Below are positions 29,254-37,205 of a stretch of 64,000 nt of DNA, one piece after another. Position 1 is the stretch's first letter. Each line of letters opens with the position of its first letter. Made by a program: the position numbers and the translations under genes. The notes beneath the pieces are model-generated. The model ran no database searches, was not told the origin of the DNA, and saw nothing but the letters and a program-made list of their open reading frames with translations. The stretch is taken from contig CAWESA010000002.1 of the NCBI GenBank assembly GCA_963811605.1, positions 248,001-312,000 on the forward strand, written 5' to 3'. Origin of the DNA: CAVQLX01 sp963811605. Its GTDB lineage: Bacteria > Desulfobacterota > Binatia > DP-6.

Positions 29254-30731
29254 TACTCGAGCCGGTAGTTGGGTGCCTCTTTGGTGATGTAGACGTCGTG
29301 CACGTGGCTCTCGCGCAGCCCCGCTTGCGAGACCCTCATGAAGCGGGCGTCGCGGCGGAGATCGTCCAGCGTGCGCGTTCCGAGGTAGCCCATGCCGGCG
29401 CGCAGACCGCCGACGAGCTGCTGCACGATGAAGGAGAGCGCGCCCTTGTACGGCACCCGCCCCTCGATGCCCTCGGGAACCAGCTTCATGCCGAGCTCGG
29501 CGCCGGGCTCCTCGTCCTGCATGTAGCGGTTGCGGCTGCCCTCGCGCTCGCGCATCGCCTCGAGCGAGCCCATCCCGCGATACAGCTTGTAGGTCCGGCC
29601 CTGGTAGAGGATCGTCTCGCCCGGGCTTTCCTCGGTACCCGCGAGCAGCCCGCCGATCATCACGGTGTGCGCCCCGACGGCGAGCGCCTTCGTGATGTCG
29701 CCGGAGAACTTGATGCCGCCGTCCGCGATCACCGGCACGCCCGCGCGCGACGCCGGCCCGACCGCATCGGCGATGGCGGTCAGCTGCGGCACGCCGACAC
29801 CCGAGACCACCCGCGTGGTGCAGATCGACGCCGGTCCCATGCCGACCTTGATGCCGTCCGCCCCGGCCTTGACCAGCGCCTCCGCGCCCTCCGCGGTGGC
29901 GACGTTCCCCGCCACCAGGTCGACACCCGGGAACAGGCGCTTGATCGACTCCACGGTCTCGATCACCGATTTCGTGTGGCCGTGCGCCGTGTCGATGACC
30001 AGCACGTCGGCGCCGGCGCGGACCAGCGCCTCGGCGCGCTCCTCGCGGTCGGGGCCCGTGCCCACCGCCGCGCCCACTCGCAGGCGTCCGAGGTCGTCCT
30101 TGGCGGCGTGCGGGTAGCGGATGGCCTTCTCGATGTCCTTGACCGTGATCAGCCCGCGCAGCGTGTTGCGCTCGTCCACCACCGGCAGCTTCTCGATGCG
30201 GTAGCGGTGCAGGATCTCCTTGGCCTCCTCGAGCGTGATGCCCGGCTGCGCCGTGACCAGGCGCTCCCGCGTCATCACGTCGCCGACGATGCGATCGACG
30301 CGCTTCTCGAAGCGCAGGTCGCGGTTGGTGAGGATGCCGACGAGCTTGCCGTCACGCGTGACCGGCAGCCCGGAGATGTGGAAGCGCTGCATGATCTCGA
30401 GCGCCTGCGCGATGGGCTGCTCGGGGCTCACCGTCACGGGATCGACGATCATCCCGCTCTCGGATTTCTTGACCTTCTCGACCTCGAGCGCCTGCTCGGG
30501 GATCGTCAGATTGCGATGCACGACGCCGAGCCCGCCCTCCTGCGCCATGGCGATGGCGGTCCGTGCCTCGGTGACCGTGTCCATGGCGGCGCTCAGCACG
30601 GGGATGTTGACGCGCACGCGTCTCGTCACCCAGGTGCTGACGTCGGTGTCGCGGGGCAAGATCTCGGAGGCGGCGGGGACCAGCAGGACGTCCTCGAAGG
30701 TGAGGCCATCGCGTAGCTCGTCACCCAGCAT
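29253..30731 (-). CDS. guaB: IMP dehydrogenase
   Basis: Oxidises IMP to XMP with NAD, committing flux to guanine nucleotides. 492 residues. The barrel begins LTFEDVLLVPA; a pair of CBS domains is inserted (about 95-205: VDPVTVSPEQPIAQALEIM ... GIITVKD-type repeats); the catalytic Cys lies in GPASICTTRVVSGVG; and DGGIKFSGDITKALA and the flap GMGSLEAM follow. Start ATG 30731, with GGAG upstream. It is co-transcribed with guaA. Confidence 0.97.
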   Translation of the reverse strand: MLGDELRDGLTFEDVLLVPAASEILPRDTDVSTWVTRRVRVNIPVLSAAMDTVTEARTAIAMAQEGGLGVVHRNLTIPEQALEVEKVKKSESGMIVDPVTVSPEQPIAQALEIMQRFHISGLPVTRDGKLVGILTNRDLRFEKRVDRIVGDVMTRERLVTAQPGITLEEAKEILHRYRIEKLPVVDERNTLRGLITVKDIEKAIRYPHAAKDDLGRLRVGAAVGTGPDREERAEALVRAGADVLVIDTAHGHTKSVIETVESIKRLFPGVDLVAGNVATAEGAEALVKAGADGIKVGMGPASICTTRVVSGVGVPQLTAIADAVGPASRAGVPVIADGGIKFSGDITKALAVGAHTVMIGGLLAGTEESPGETILYQGRTYKLYRGMGSLEAMREREGSRNRYMQDEEPGAELGMKLVPEGIEGRVPYKGALSFIVQQLVGGLRAGMGYLGTRTLDDLRRDARFMRVSQAGLRESHVHDVYITKEAPNYRLE

Positions 30732-30814
30732 CGCGACTCCGCCGACCAGTCTCGAGCTCCATGCTGCCAAGTAGCAGGCGAGTCGGGGCCGGGCAAGCGC
30801 GCCGCCCCGCGCTC

Positions 30815-31363
30815 TCACGCGGCGGCGATGCCCAGCAGCTCGAGCGCCTCGCGGACGGTGGCGTCGGCGGCGCCGACCCCGGCGACGTCGACCACGCGAA
30901 GGCGCTTCGCGACACGGTCGAACAACGTCACGTTCCCCCACAGCGATTCGAAGGTGGACCACCAGCGCATGCCGTCGGCGCCGGACGCGTGGATGGCGAG
31001 CGCCTGCGCCTGCGTGACGGTGCGCCGCCGGGTAGCGACGAGCGAGGGCCGCAGCGCGCGTGCGGCCAGCACGTCGGGCCGATCGAGATCGACCAGGCGC
31101 GTCCGGTCGTCCAGCTCGAGCGTCGCGAGCGCCAGCGGTAGCCCGCGCCGCCTGAGCATCCCCGGCACGAGGACGTTGCCGCGAAAGCGGGCGAGCTGCT
31201 CGACCAGGGCCGAGCGCGCGTCCTCCGTCAGGTACACGCACCCGTAGTGCTCCGGGTTGTCGTGCCGGCCGTCGCCCTGGAACTCGCGGGCGACCCACAG
31301 CGCTCCCCCGCTCCCGGTGGCCGCCGCCCGTCGGTCCCATGCGAAGCAGCGGAACAGGATCAC
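30815..31363 (-). CDS. RES-domain toxin
   Basis: A 182-residue RES-family toxin of a type II toxin-antitoxin pair. Characterised members degrade NAD or ADP-ribosylate targets. The name-giving residues are visible: Arg5 (ILFRCFAW), Glu in CVYLTEDARSALVEQL, and Ser in WWSTFESLWGNVTLF. Start GTG 31363 overlaps the antitoxin stop (GTGA), so the toxin depends on antitoxin translation. Length is normal for the family. No nuclease or other domain is fused. Confidence 0.87.
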   Translation of the reverse strand: MILFRCFAWDRRAAATGSGGALWVAREFQGDGRHDNPEHYGCVYLTEDARSALVEQLARFRGNVLVPGMLRRRGLPLALATLELDDRTRLVDLDRPDVLAARALRPSLVATRRRTVTQAQALAIHASGADGMRWWSTFESLWGNVTLFDRVAKRLRVVDVAGVGAADATVREALELLGIAAA

Positions 31364-31692
31364 GCGTACGCGTCGGCGCGCTCGGCACGGATGGCCCGCA
31401 TGAGCTCCTCGACCCGCCCGGTCCGGATGACGTCGATCGGCCGCCGGTCGCCGAGCTGGGGATTCAGGCCGAACAGCCACGCGCGCGCCGCGTCGGGCTC
31501 GTAGAGGCGGAGCAGATTGGACCATACCAGCTCCAGCAGGTCGATCTTCTCGGCGTTGAGCGGGTCGATGCCGGCTCCGCGCAGCCAGCGCGTGATCTGC
31601 GAGCGGTTCACGCCCAGCAGGTCCGCGATGGCCGATCCGCTGCGGAAATCCCGCTTGAGGGCGCGGATCTTGGCTGCGGTCGCCACGGCCAT
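31360..31692 (-). CDS. Xre/MbcA/ParS-type antitoxin
   Basis: A 110-residue antitoxin. The N-terminal helix-turn-helix (about 8-40) reads ALKRDFRSGSAIADLLGVNRSQITRWL; the C-terminal toxin-binding (DUF2384) domain contains LVWSNLLRLYEPDAARAWLFGLNPQLGDRRPIDV, with the conserved W-L-x-x-xN-P-x-LG pattern. It should bind the RES toxin and repress its own promoter; an inverted repeat lies 12 nt before its start. Start ATG 31692. Confidence 0.9.
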   Translation of the reverse strand: MAVATAAKIRALKRDFRSGSAIADLLGVNRSQITRWLRGAGIDPLNAEKIDLLELVWSNLLRLYEPDAARAWLFGLNPQLGDRRPIDVIRTGRVEELMRAIRAERADAYA

Positions 31693-31704
31693 GGGCCGAT
31701 CGTA

Positions 31705-31725
31705 GCGCAACACAATTCGTTGCGC
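31705..31725 (-). promoter_or_regulatory. Palindromic operator of the Xre/RES operon
   Basis: GCGCAAC (31705-31711) and GTTGCGC (31719-31725) are perfect 7-bp inverted arms around a 7-bp AT-rich spacer, 12 nt upstream of the antitoxin start. This is the place expected for autorepression by the Xre antitoxin. The local AT content, in otherwise GC-rich DNA, suggests that the promoter overlaps it. Confidence 0.65.
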
Positions 31726-31736
31726 AATGTGGCCCG

Positions 31737-32546
31737 TCAGCGGGCGGCGACCACCAGCCGGTATCCGAGGTCGGCCGCCGCCGCTGCGCGCAGCGGGCCG
31801 TAGCGGCGGTCCCACTCCCCGCTCGCCAGGTCGTCCGCCAGTCGCGCCAGGCCCGGTGCGGTGTCCTCGGCCGGGAGCAGCCCGAACGCGGACATGCCAC
31901 GACGCACGGCCGGGTCGAGATAGGCTTCCGGGCGGCTCCAGAACGCACCCAGGAAGCCGTCGCTGCAGTCCGACGGGATCGGCACTGGGGCGACGTCGAT
32001 CGCCCCCAGCGCCTCTGCCAGGAGCGCCATCGACGGAAATCGCGGCGCGTCCAGGCGGCGGATTTGAGGCACGTAGCGCGCGAGCAGCCAGAAGCCGCCC
32101 CCGCCCGCCGGATCGTAGGTGAGGAGCACGACGCGGCGTCGGGCGACACGACGCAGCTCCCGCAGCCCGGCCGGGCGATCGTCCCAGTGGTGCAGGCTCA
32201 GGACGGCGAGCGCCACGTCGACCGCCCCATCGGGCAGCGGCAGGCGTTCCGCGCGCGCGCGGATCACGGGTGCGGCACCGGAGGGACGCTGCGCCACCAT
32301 CGCCCGGGACGGCTCGATCGCGACCACGCGACCGCCGGCCGGCTCGTACGATCCGGCGCCCGCGCCGACGTTCACGACCGAGCCGCACGGTCCGAGCGCC
32401 TCCTCCAGCAGGGCGGCGATGCGCGGGTCCGGACGCCGCGTTCCGGCATAGCCCGTGCCGATCCAGTCGTAGACCTGCGCCGTCGGCCCCTCCCCTATCG
32501 CGACCCCGGGGCGGGAATGCCGTACAGGCGGCTCCAGTTGTCCCAC
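31737..32546 (-). CDS. SAM-dependent methyltransferase
   Basis: A class I methyltransferase of about 240-269 residues. The SAM-binding motif is VVNVGAGAGSYEP, followed by VVAIEPS (acidic residue for the ribose) and AVDVALAVLSLHHWDD (UbiE/Methyltransf_11 type). The rest carries no substrate clue. The start is unclear: GTG 32546 gives 269 residues and a 52-nt overlap with the amidohydrolase; downstream there is no ATG or GTG before the domain, although GAGGGG lies at about 32486. The two genes are likely co-transcribed. The Xre antitoxin promoter lies just beyond its end. Confidence 0.8.
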   Translation of the reverse strand: MGQLEPPVRHSRPGVAIGEGPTAQVYDWIGTGYAGTRRPDPRIAALLEEALGPCGSVVNVGAGAGSYEPAGGRVVAIEPSRAMVAQRPSGAAPVIRARAERLPLPDGAVDVALAVLSLHHWDDRPAGLRELRRVARRRVVLLTYDPAGGGGFWLLARYVPQIRRLDAPRFPSMALLAEALGAIDVAPVPIPSDCSDGFLGAFWSRPEAYLDPAVRRGMSAFGLLPAEDTAPGLARLADDLASGEWDRRYGPLRAAAAADLGYRLVVAAR

Positions 32547-33655
32547 AGGATCTTGCGCTTCGCCCCGTCGGACAGCGGGAGGGTCTGAAAGCAGCGCACG
32601 GCGTTGGGATACTTCGAGTCGGCGTGCGGGTAGTCGGTCGAGAAGACCAGGTTGTCGTCGCCGAACACCTCGACGTACTGCCGCACCGTTTCCTCGTCGG
32701 CCTCCACGGAGAGCCAGCAGCTCCGCCTGAAATAGGCGGACGGCTTCATCGTCAGCTCGGGCGCCTCGAAGCGGCCGAGCCACTCGTAGTGCTCGTCGAG
32801 GCGGTAGAAGAGCCACGGCGCCCACGAGCAGTTGCCCTCGAGCAGCGCGAAGCGCAGCGCCGGGAATCGCTCGCACACGCCGCCCGCCGTGAGGCTCACC
32901 GCCGTCGCCATGATGCCGAGCGGCTGGCTGAAGGTGTGCCACATCATCAGCTTGTCGAAGATCTCGAGCGAGAAGTCGGGTCGCAGGTGGTTCTGTCCCC
33001 CGCCGTGGAATCCGACCGCGATCCCGAGCCGCTCGCACTCCGCCCACAGCGGGTCGTACGCGGGGTGGTGCCACGGCCGGCGATTGACCGTTCCCGGTGA
33101 CAGGAAGACGGCCTTGAAGCCAAGCTCCTCGGCGCACCGCCTCGCCTCCTCGACCGCGGCCTCGACGTCGTGCGGGGCCACCATGCCGGCACCGAAGAAG
33201 CGATCGGGATGCGCACGGCAGAAGTCGTGCAGCCAGTCGTTGTAGGCGCGGGCGATGGCGGCCGCCAGCGGCGGCTCGAGGCCGTCCGGGCCGACCATCG
33301 CCGGCGTGTCGAGGCCGAGCACGAAGAGGCCGCGGGTCGGGAACAGCACGGCCAGGTCGAGCCCCTCCGCATCCATCGCCTGCTTCTGCGACGCCGGGTC
33401 CCAGCCCTGCCGCTCGGCCTGCGTGTACGGGCCCTCGTGCTCGTCCTTCCAGGCGCTGCGCTCGCTCTGCGCGCGCACGCCACCGAGGCGCAGGATGATG
33501 TGCGACTTCACCTTGACCCGCATGTCGCGCTGCATCTCGGTGAGCCCGATCGGGGCGGCGTGCCGCCACGCCGGGTCGATGTACCGCTGCCACAGGTCGG
33601 GCGGCTCGAAGATGTGCATGTCGCTGTCCGCGACGAGCTGGCCGTCTCCGATCAC
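32495..33655 (-). CDS. Amidohydrolase family 2 (metal-dependent hydrolase/decarboxylase)
   Basis: A 386-residue TIM-barrel enzyme of the Amidohydro_2 family, which includes ACMSD-type decarboxylases and hydrolases. Landmarks: ADSDMHIFEPPDLW (the D-x-H start), AVGFHGGGQNH, LLEGNCSWAPWLFYRLDEHYEW, and FSTDYPHADSKYP with the metal-ligand Asp near the C-terminus. No signal peptide. Start GTG 33655 follows CCAGGAGGAC, an excellent ribosome site. Substrate unknown. It is divergent from the gamma-carbonic-anhydrase-like gene; the 87-bp gap has the palindrome GTCGATCGAC at 33672-33681. Confidence 0.88.
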   Translation of the reverse strand: MIGDGQLVADSDMHIFEPPDLWQRYIDPAWRHAAPIGLTEMQRDMRVKVKSHIILRLGGVRAQSERSAWKDEHEGPYTQAERQGWDPASQKQAMDAEGLDLAVLFPTRGLFVLGLDTPAMVGPDGLEPPLAAAIARAYNDWLHDFCRAHPDRFFGAGMVAPHDVEAAVEEARRCAEELGFKAVFLSPGTVNRRPWHHPAYDPLWAECERLGIAVGFHGGGQNHLRPDFSLEIFDKLMMWHTFSQPLGIMATAVSLTAGGVCERFPALRFALLEGNCSWAPWLFYRLDEHYEWLGRFEAPELTMKPSAYFRRSCWLSVEADEETVRQYVEVFGDDNLVFSTDYPHADSKYPNAVRCFQTLPLSDGAKRKILWDNWSRLYGIPAPGSR

Positions 33656-33742
33656 GAGTCCTCCTGGGTCGGTCGATCGACTGATCGCCGCTCCCCTACA
33701 ACGACTCGCCGGCGAGCGTCCAGCGGAGTAGCCTGCCGCGCC

Positions 33743-34255
33743 ATGATCGCACCGTTCGGCGACCACCGTCCCGCCATCGATCCCAGCGCGTTCGTGCCCG
33801 CGGAGGCGGTCGTGATCGGCGACGTGGTGATCGGCGCGGACTCCAGCCTGTGGTTTCACACCGTGGTGCGCGCCGACGTGCACGCCGTCCGCATCGGCGC
33901 ACGCACCAACGTGCAGGACAACGCCACCATCCACGTCGTCACCGGGCGCCATGCGACCACGCTGGGTGACGGCGTCACCGTCGGCCACAACGCCGTCCTG
34001 CACGGCTGCGCGGTGGAGGACGGCGCCCTCATCGGGATGGGCGCGGTCGTCCTCGACGGCGCGGTGGTGGGCGCCGAGAGCCTGGTCGGCGCCGGGGCGC
34101 TGGTGACCCCGGGCACCGTGCTCCCACCCCGCTCGCTCGTGCTCGGCAGCCCGGCGAAGCGCGTGCGAGAGGTCAGCGACGCCGAGCGCGAGCGCCTGCG
34201 GACCTCGGCGGCGAACTACGTCGCCTTGGCCCGCCGCTACCGCGCGGCGCGCTGA
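33743..34255 (+). CDS. Gamma-carbonic anhydrase family protein (hexapeptide repeat)
   Basis: A 170-residue left-handed beta-helix protein of the gamma-carbonic anhydrase/YrdA family. Hexapeptide repeats run from about residue 14 to 140 (IGDVVIGADSSLWFHTVVRADV, VGAESLVGAGALVTPG). Candidate zinc ligands are the His in NATIHVV and the two His in TVGHNAVLHGC. The catalytic activity of this family is often absent, so the enzyme name is by homology. Start ATG 33743. Its last 83 bp overlap the opposing der gene. Confidence 0.88.
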   Translation: MIAPFGDHRPAIDPSAFVPAEAVVIGDVVIGADSSLWFHTVVRADVHAVRIGARTNVQDNATIHVVTGRHATTLGDGVTVGHNAVLHGCAVEDGALIGMGAVVLDGAVVGAESLVGAGALVTPGTVLPPRSLVLGSPAKRVREVSDAERERLRTSAANYVALARRYRAAR

Positions 34256-35609
34256 CGGGCGCGTCGCGGCGGGCGCGAAAGCGGACGCGCAACGGAACGC
34301 CGACCAGTCCGAACGCCTCGACGACGCGCGTGCGCAAGAAGCGTGCGTACGCCGCCGGGATACGCGCGGGGGCGCTCGCGAAGACGGTCACCTCGGGCGG
34401 CCCGACGCCGGTCTGCGTGACGTAGAACAGGCGGACCGGCCGGCCATCGGGGCTGGGGGGCGTGTGCGCCTCCACCGCGGCGCGCAGCACCTGGTTCAGC
34501 TTGGCCGTGGCCAGCGCCGCGCGATAGCTGCGCTCGACCTGCGCGAGCACGCCGAAGAGCCCCTCCAGGCCCTCGCCGGTGCGGGCGGAGACGCACAGCA
34601 GCGGTAGGGTCGCGAAGGCGGGATTCGTGGCGGCGAGCGCGCGGCGGAACGTCCGCACGTCACGGCGCGGGCCGGCGAGGAGGTCCCACTTGTTGGCGAG
34701 CAGGATCACGCCGCGGCCCGCCTCCCAGGCCCGCCCGACCAGGCGCGCATCCTGGTCGGTCATGCCCTCGCTGGCGTCGAGGACGAAGCACACCAGGTCG
34801 GTGCGCTCGATCATGCCGAGGGCGCGCACCGCGCCGTGACGCTCGAGCACGTCGCTGCCGCGCCCGCGGCGGCGGATCCCCGCCGTGTCGATGAGGACGA
34901 AGGGCCGCCCGTCGATGCGCACCGGGGTATCGGTGTGGTCGCGCGTCGTGCCGGCTTCCGGTGCCACCAGCGCGCGCTCGGCCCCGAGCAGGCGGTTCAG
35001 CAGCGACGACTTGCCGACGTTGGGGCGGCCGAGCAGCGCCAGGCGGGTGCCGCCGTCCTCGGGAGCCGCCTCGGGAGCCGGCGGCAGCCGCGCCACCACC
35101 TCGTCGAGCAGCTCGCCGACGCCGCGGTTGTGCGCCGCCGACACCGGAAAGAGGCGATCGACCCCCGCGCCATAGAACTCCGCCGCCTGCGCATCGCGGC
35201 CGGCGGTGTCGATCTTGTTGACCGCGAACAGCACGGGCTTGCGAGCGCGCGCGAGCAGCCGCACGGTGTCGCGGTCGGCGGGCGCCAGCCCGGCATGACC
35301 GTCGAGGACGCAGACCACCACGTCGGCCTCCTCGACCGCGGCCAGCGCCTGCGCTCGCACCTGCGCTCCGAGCGCCGCCGGGTCGCGCGGCGGATCGGCG
35401 GCGAAGCCCCCGGTGTCGACGCAGACGAACGCACGCCCTTCGTGCTGGGCGCGCGCCACCACGCGATCGCGGGTGACGCCGGGCGTATCGTCGACGATCG
35501 CCCGCCGGGCCCGCACGATGCGGTTGAAGAGCGTCGACTTGCCCACGTTCGGACGGCCGACGATGGCCACCACGGGGAGCGCCCGCCGGGTTGCTTCGAT
35601 GCGCGCCAT
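34173..35609 (-). CDS. der: Ribosome biogenesis GTPase Der (EngA)
   Basis: An essential GTPase for 50S assembly, 478 residues. Two G domains in tandem: first GRPNVGKST (about 18-26), DDTPGVTRD, DTGGF, NKID; second GRPNVGKSS (about 194-202), DTAGI, NKWD. A KH-like domain closes the conserved part (PVRLFYVTQTGVGPPEVTVFA ... VGVPLRVRFRARR). About 30 basic, Arg/Pro/Ser-rich residues extend beyond it and are encoded in the overlap with the opposite gene. Start ATG 35609, 7 nt after era stops. Confidence 0.96.
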   Translation of the reverse strand: MARIEATRRALPVVAIVGRPNVGKSTLFNRIVRARRAIVDDTPGVTRDRVVARAQHEGRAFVCVDTGGFAADPPRDPAALGAQVRAQALAAVEEADVVVCVLDGHAGLAPADRDTVRLLARARKPVLFAVNKIDTAGRDAQAAEFYGAGVDRLFPVSAAHNRGVGELLDEVVARLPPAPEAAPEDGGTRLALLGRPNVGKSSLLNRLLGAERALVAPEAGTTRDHTDTPVRIDGRPFVLIDTAGIRRRGRGSDVLERHGAVRALGMIERTDLVCFVLDASEGMTDQDARLVGRAWEAGRGVILLANKWDLLAGPRRDVRTFRRALAATNPAFATLPLLCVSARTGEGLEGLFGVLAQVERSYRAALATAKLNQVLRAAVEAHTPPSPDGRPVRLFYVTQTGVGPPEVTVFASAPARIPAAYARFLRTRVVEAFGLVGVPLRVRFRARRDAPVSAPRGSGGPRRRSSPPRSAGARARRR

Positions 35610-35616
35610 CCCGGGC

Positions 35617-36513
35617 CTACAATCCGAGCTCGGCGAGGCGGCGGGGGTCGTCGCTCCACCCCGGCTCGACGCGCACGAATAGCTCGAGATAGACGCGCGT
35701 GCCGAGCAGGGCCTCGAGGCCGTGGCGGGCGCGGGTCCCGATGTCGCGCAAGCGCTCTCCCTTCGCGCCGATCACCATGCCCTTGTGGCTGGGACGCCCG
35801 ACCAGGATGGTCGCGGCGATCACCGTGAGTCCCTGCTCGGGCTTCTCCTCGAAGCGCTCCACGATCGTCGCGCTGCCGTAGGGCACCTCGTCGCGGGTCG
35901 CGAGAAAGACCTGCTCGCGCACCAGCTCCTGCGCCAGGACGCGTACGGGCTCGGTCGTGAACTCGTCCTCCGGATACAGGGGTGGTCCCTCGGGCAGGAG
36001 GCGCACCACGGCGCCGAGCAGCACGGCGACGTTCTCGCCGCGGGTCGCGCTGCAGGGGACGATCTCGCGATCGGCGAGCAGCGTTCCCAGCTCGGCCATC
36101 TGCGGCAGAAGCCGGGAGCGCGCGACGCGATCCATCTTGTTGAGGGCGACCACCGCGGGGCGCCGGGTCGCGGCCAGCTCGCGCGCCAGCTCACGGTCGC
36201 CCTCGACCAGACCTGCGCTCGCATCGAGCACCAGCAAGGCGGCGTCGGTCTCCTCGAGCGCCTGGCGGGCGGTCTCGACCATGCGCCGGTTGAACGGTGA
36301 GCGCGCCGCGTGGATGCCCGGCGTGTCCACCAGGACCACCTGGCCGTCGGCCAGGTTCCGGATCCCGACCACGCGGGTGCGGGTGGTCTGCGGCTTGGGC
36401 GTGACGATCGCGACCTTGGTGCCGACGAGGGCGTTCAGGAGCGTCGACTTGCCGACGTTCGGCCGACCGACGAGGACGACGGTCCCCGCCCGCCCGGGTG
36501 CGGCGTCGGTCAT
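35617..36513 (-). CDS. era: GTPase Era
   Basis: A 298-residue GTPase that binds 16S rRNA and aids 30S maturation. The G domain has GRPNVGKST (about 17-25), TTRTRVVGI (switch I), DTPGI (G3) and NKMD (G4). The KH domain contains GAKGERLRDIGTRAR. Start ATG 36513 overlaps the rnc stop (ATGA), the usual rnc-era arrangement, so the two are translated together. It is followed by der. Confidence 0.96.
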   Translation of the reverse strand: MTDAAPGRAGTVVLVGRPNVGKSTLLNALVGTKVAIVTPKPQTTRTRVVGIRNLADGQVVLVDTPGIHAARSPFNRRMVETARQALEETDAALLVLDASAGLVEGDRELARELAATRRPAVVALNKMDRVARSRLLPQMAELGTLLADREIVPCSATRGENVAVLLGAVVRLLPEGPPLYPEDEFTTEPVRVLAQELVREQVFLATRDEVPYGSATIVERFEEKPEQGLTVIAATILVGRPSHKGMVIGAKGERLRDIGTRARHGLEALLGTRVYLELFVRVEPGWSDDPRRLAELGL

Positions 36514-37205
36514 TCCCCGGACTCCGACTGGGCGCGTGCGAGGACGTCGAGGGCCTCCATCGCGGCCGCCTGCTCGGCCGTCTTCTTGCTGTGCCCGACC
36601 CCGCGGCCGTACGGCCGACCGGCGATGCTGAGCTCCGAGACGAAGCGCTTGGCGTGATCGGGACCGGTCTCCTCGACCAGCTGGTAGACCGGCGTCGCCC
36701 GGAACACACGCTGGGTCAGCTCCTGGAGCCGGGTCTTGTAGTCGCGGAGTCCGGCCGCGGCCTCGCTGGTCAGGTCAGCGGCGAAGTGCGACTCGACCAG
36801 CCGCCGCGCCGCCTCGTAGCCGGCGTCGAGGTAGACCGCGCCGAGGAGCGCCTCGTAGACCGCGGCGAGGATCGACTCCTTGTCGCGTCCCCCGCTCTTC
36901 TCCTCCCCCTTGCCGAGCCGCAGCCAGCGCCCGAGCTCGAGGTCGCGCGCCTTCTGCGCCAGCGTCTCGGCGTTCACCAGCCCGGCGCGGAGCTTCGACA
37001 GATCGCCCTCGCGCGCGGCCGGGAAGCGCCGCATGAGCAGGTCGGCCATGGCGAGCGCGAGCACGGCGTCGCCCAGGAACTCGAGCGTCTCGTTGTTGGG
37101 CGCCTCGGGGCTGAACGAGCGATGCGTGACCGCGACCTCGAGGTGCTCGGGCCGCTGGAACCGATGCCCGAGCCCGATCTCGAGGGCCTCCTGGAGGTCG
37201 TTCAT
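36510..37205 (-). CDS. rnc: Ribonuclease III
   Basis: A double-strand-specific RNase that processes rRNA precursors; its likely substrate here includes the 23S stalk at 277-3390. 231 residues. The catalytic domain has the signature NNETLEFLGDAVLAL (about 37-51) with acidic ligands, and ESILAAVYEALLGAVYLD. The dsRNA-binding domain (about 155-225) has DYKTRLQELTQ and GVGHSKKTAEQAAAMEAL. Start ATG 37205 overlaps the mtaB stop (ATGA); its stop overlaps era. Confidence 0.97.
   Translation of the reverse strand: MNDLQEALEIGLGHRFQRPEHLEVAVTHRSFSPEAPNNETLEFLGDAVLALAMADLLMRRFPAAREGDLSKLRAGLVNAETLAQKARDLELGRWLRLGKGEEKSGGRDKESILAAVYEALLGAVYLDAGYEAARRLVESHFAADLTSEAAAGLRDYKTRLQELTQRVFRATPVYQLVEETGPDHAKRFVSELSIAGRPYGRGVGHSKKTAEQAAAMEALDVLARAQSESGE

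Noticed and set aside
31360..31692. Phage repressor or mobile-element regulator as the reading of the HTH gene
   Set aside because: The DUF2384-type C-terminus and the overlapping RES gene make it a toxin-antitoxin antitoxin; no integrase, att repeats or phage genes nearby.
33672..33681. GTCGATCGAC palindrome between the amidohydrolase and the gamma-carbonic-anhydrase-like gene as an operator
   Set aside because: Short palindromes of this composition occur by chance in GC-rich DNA, and no promoter hexamers are seen around it.
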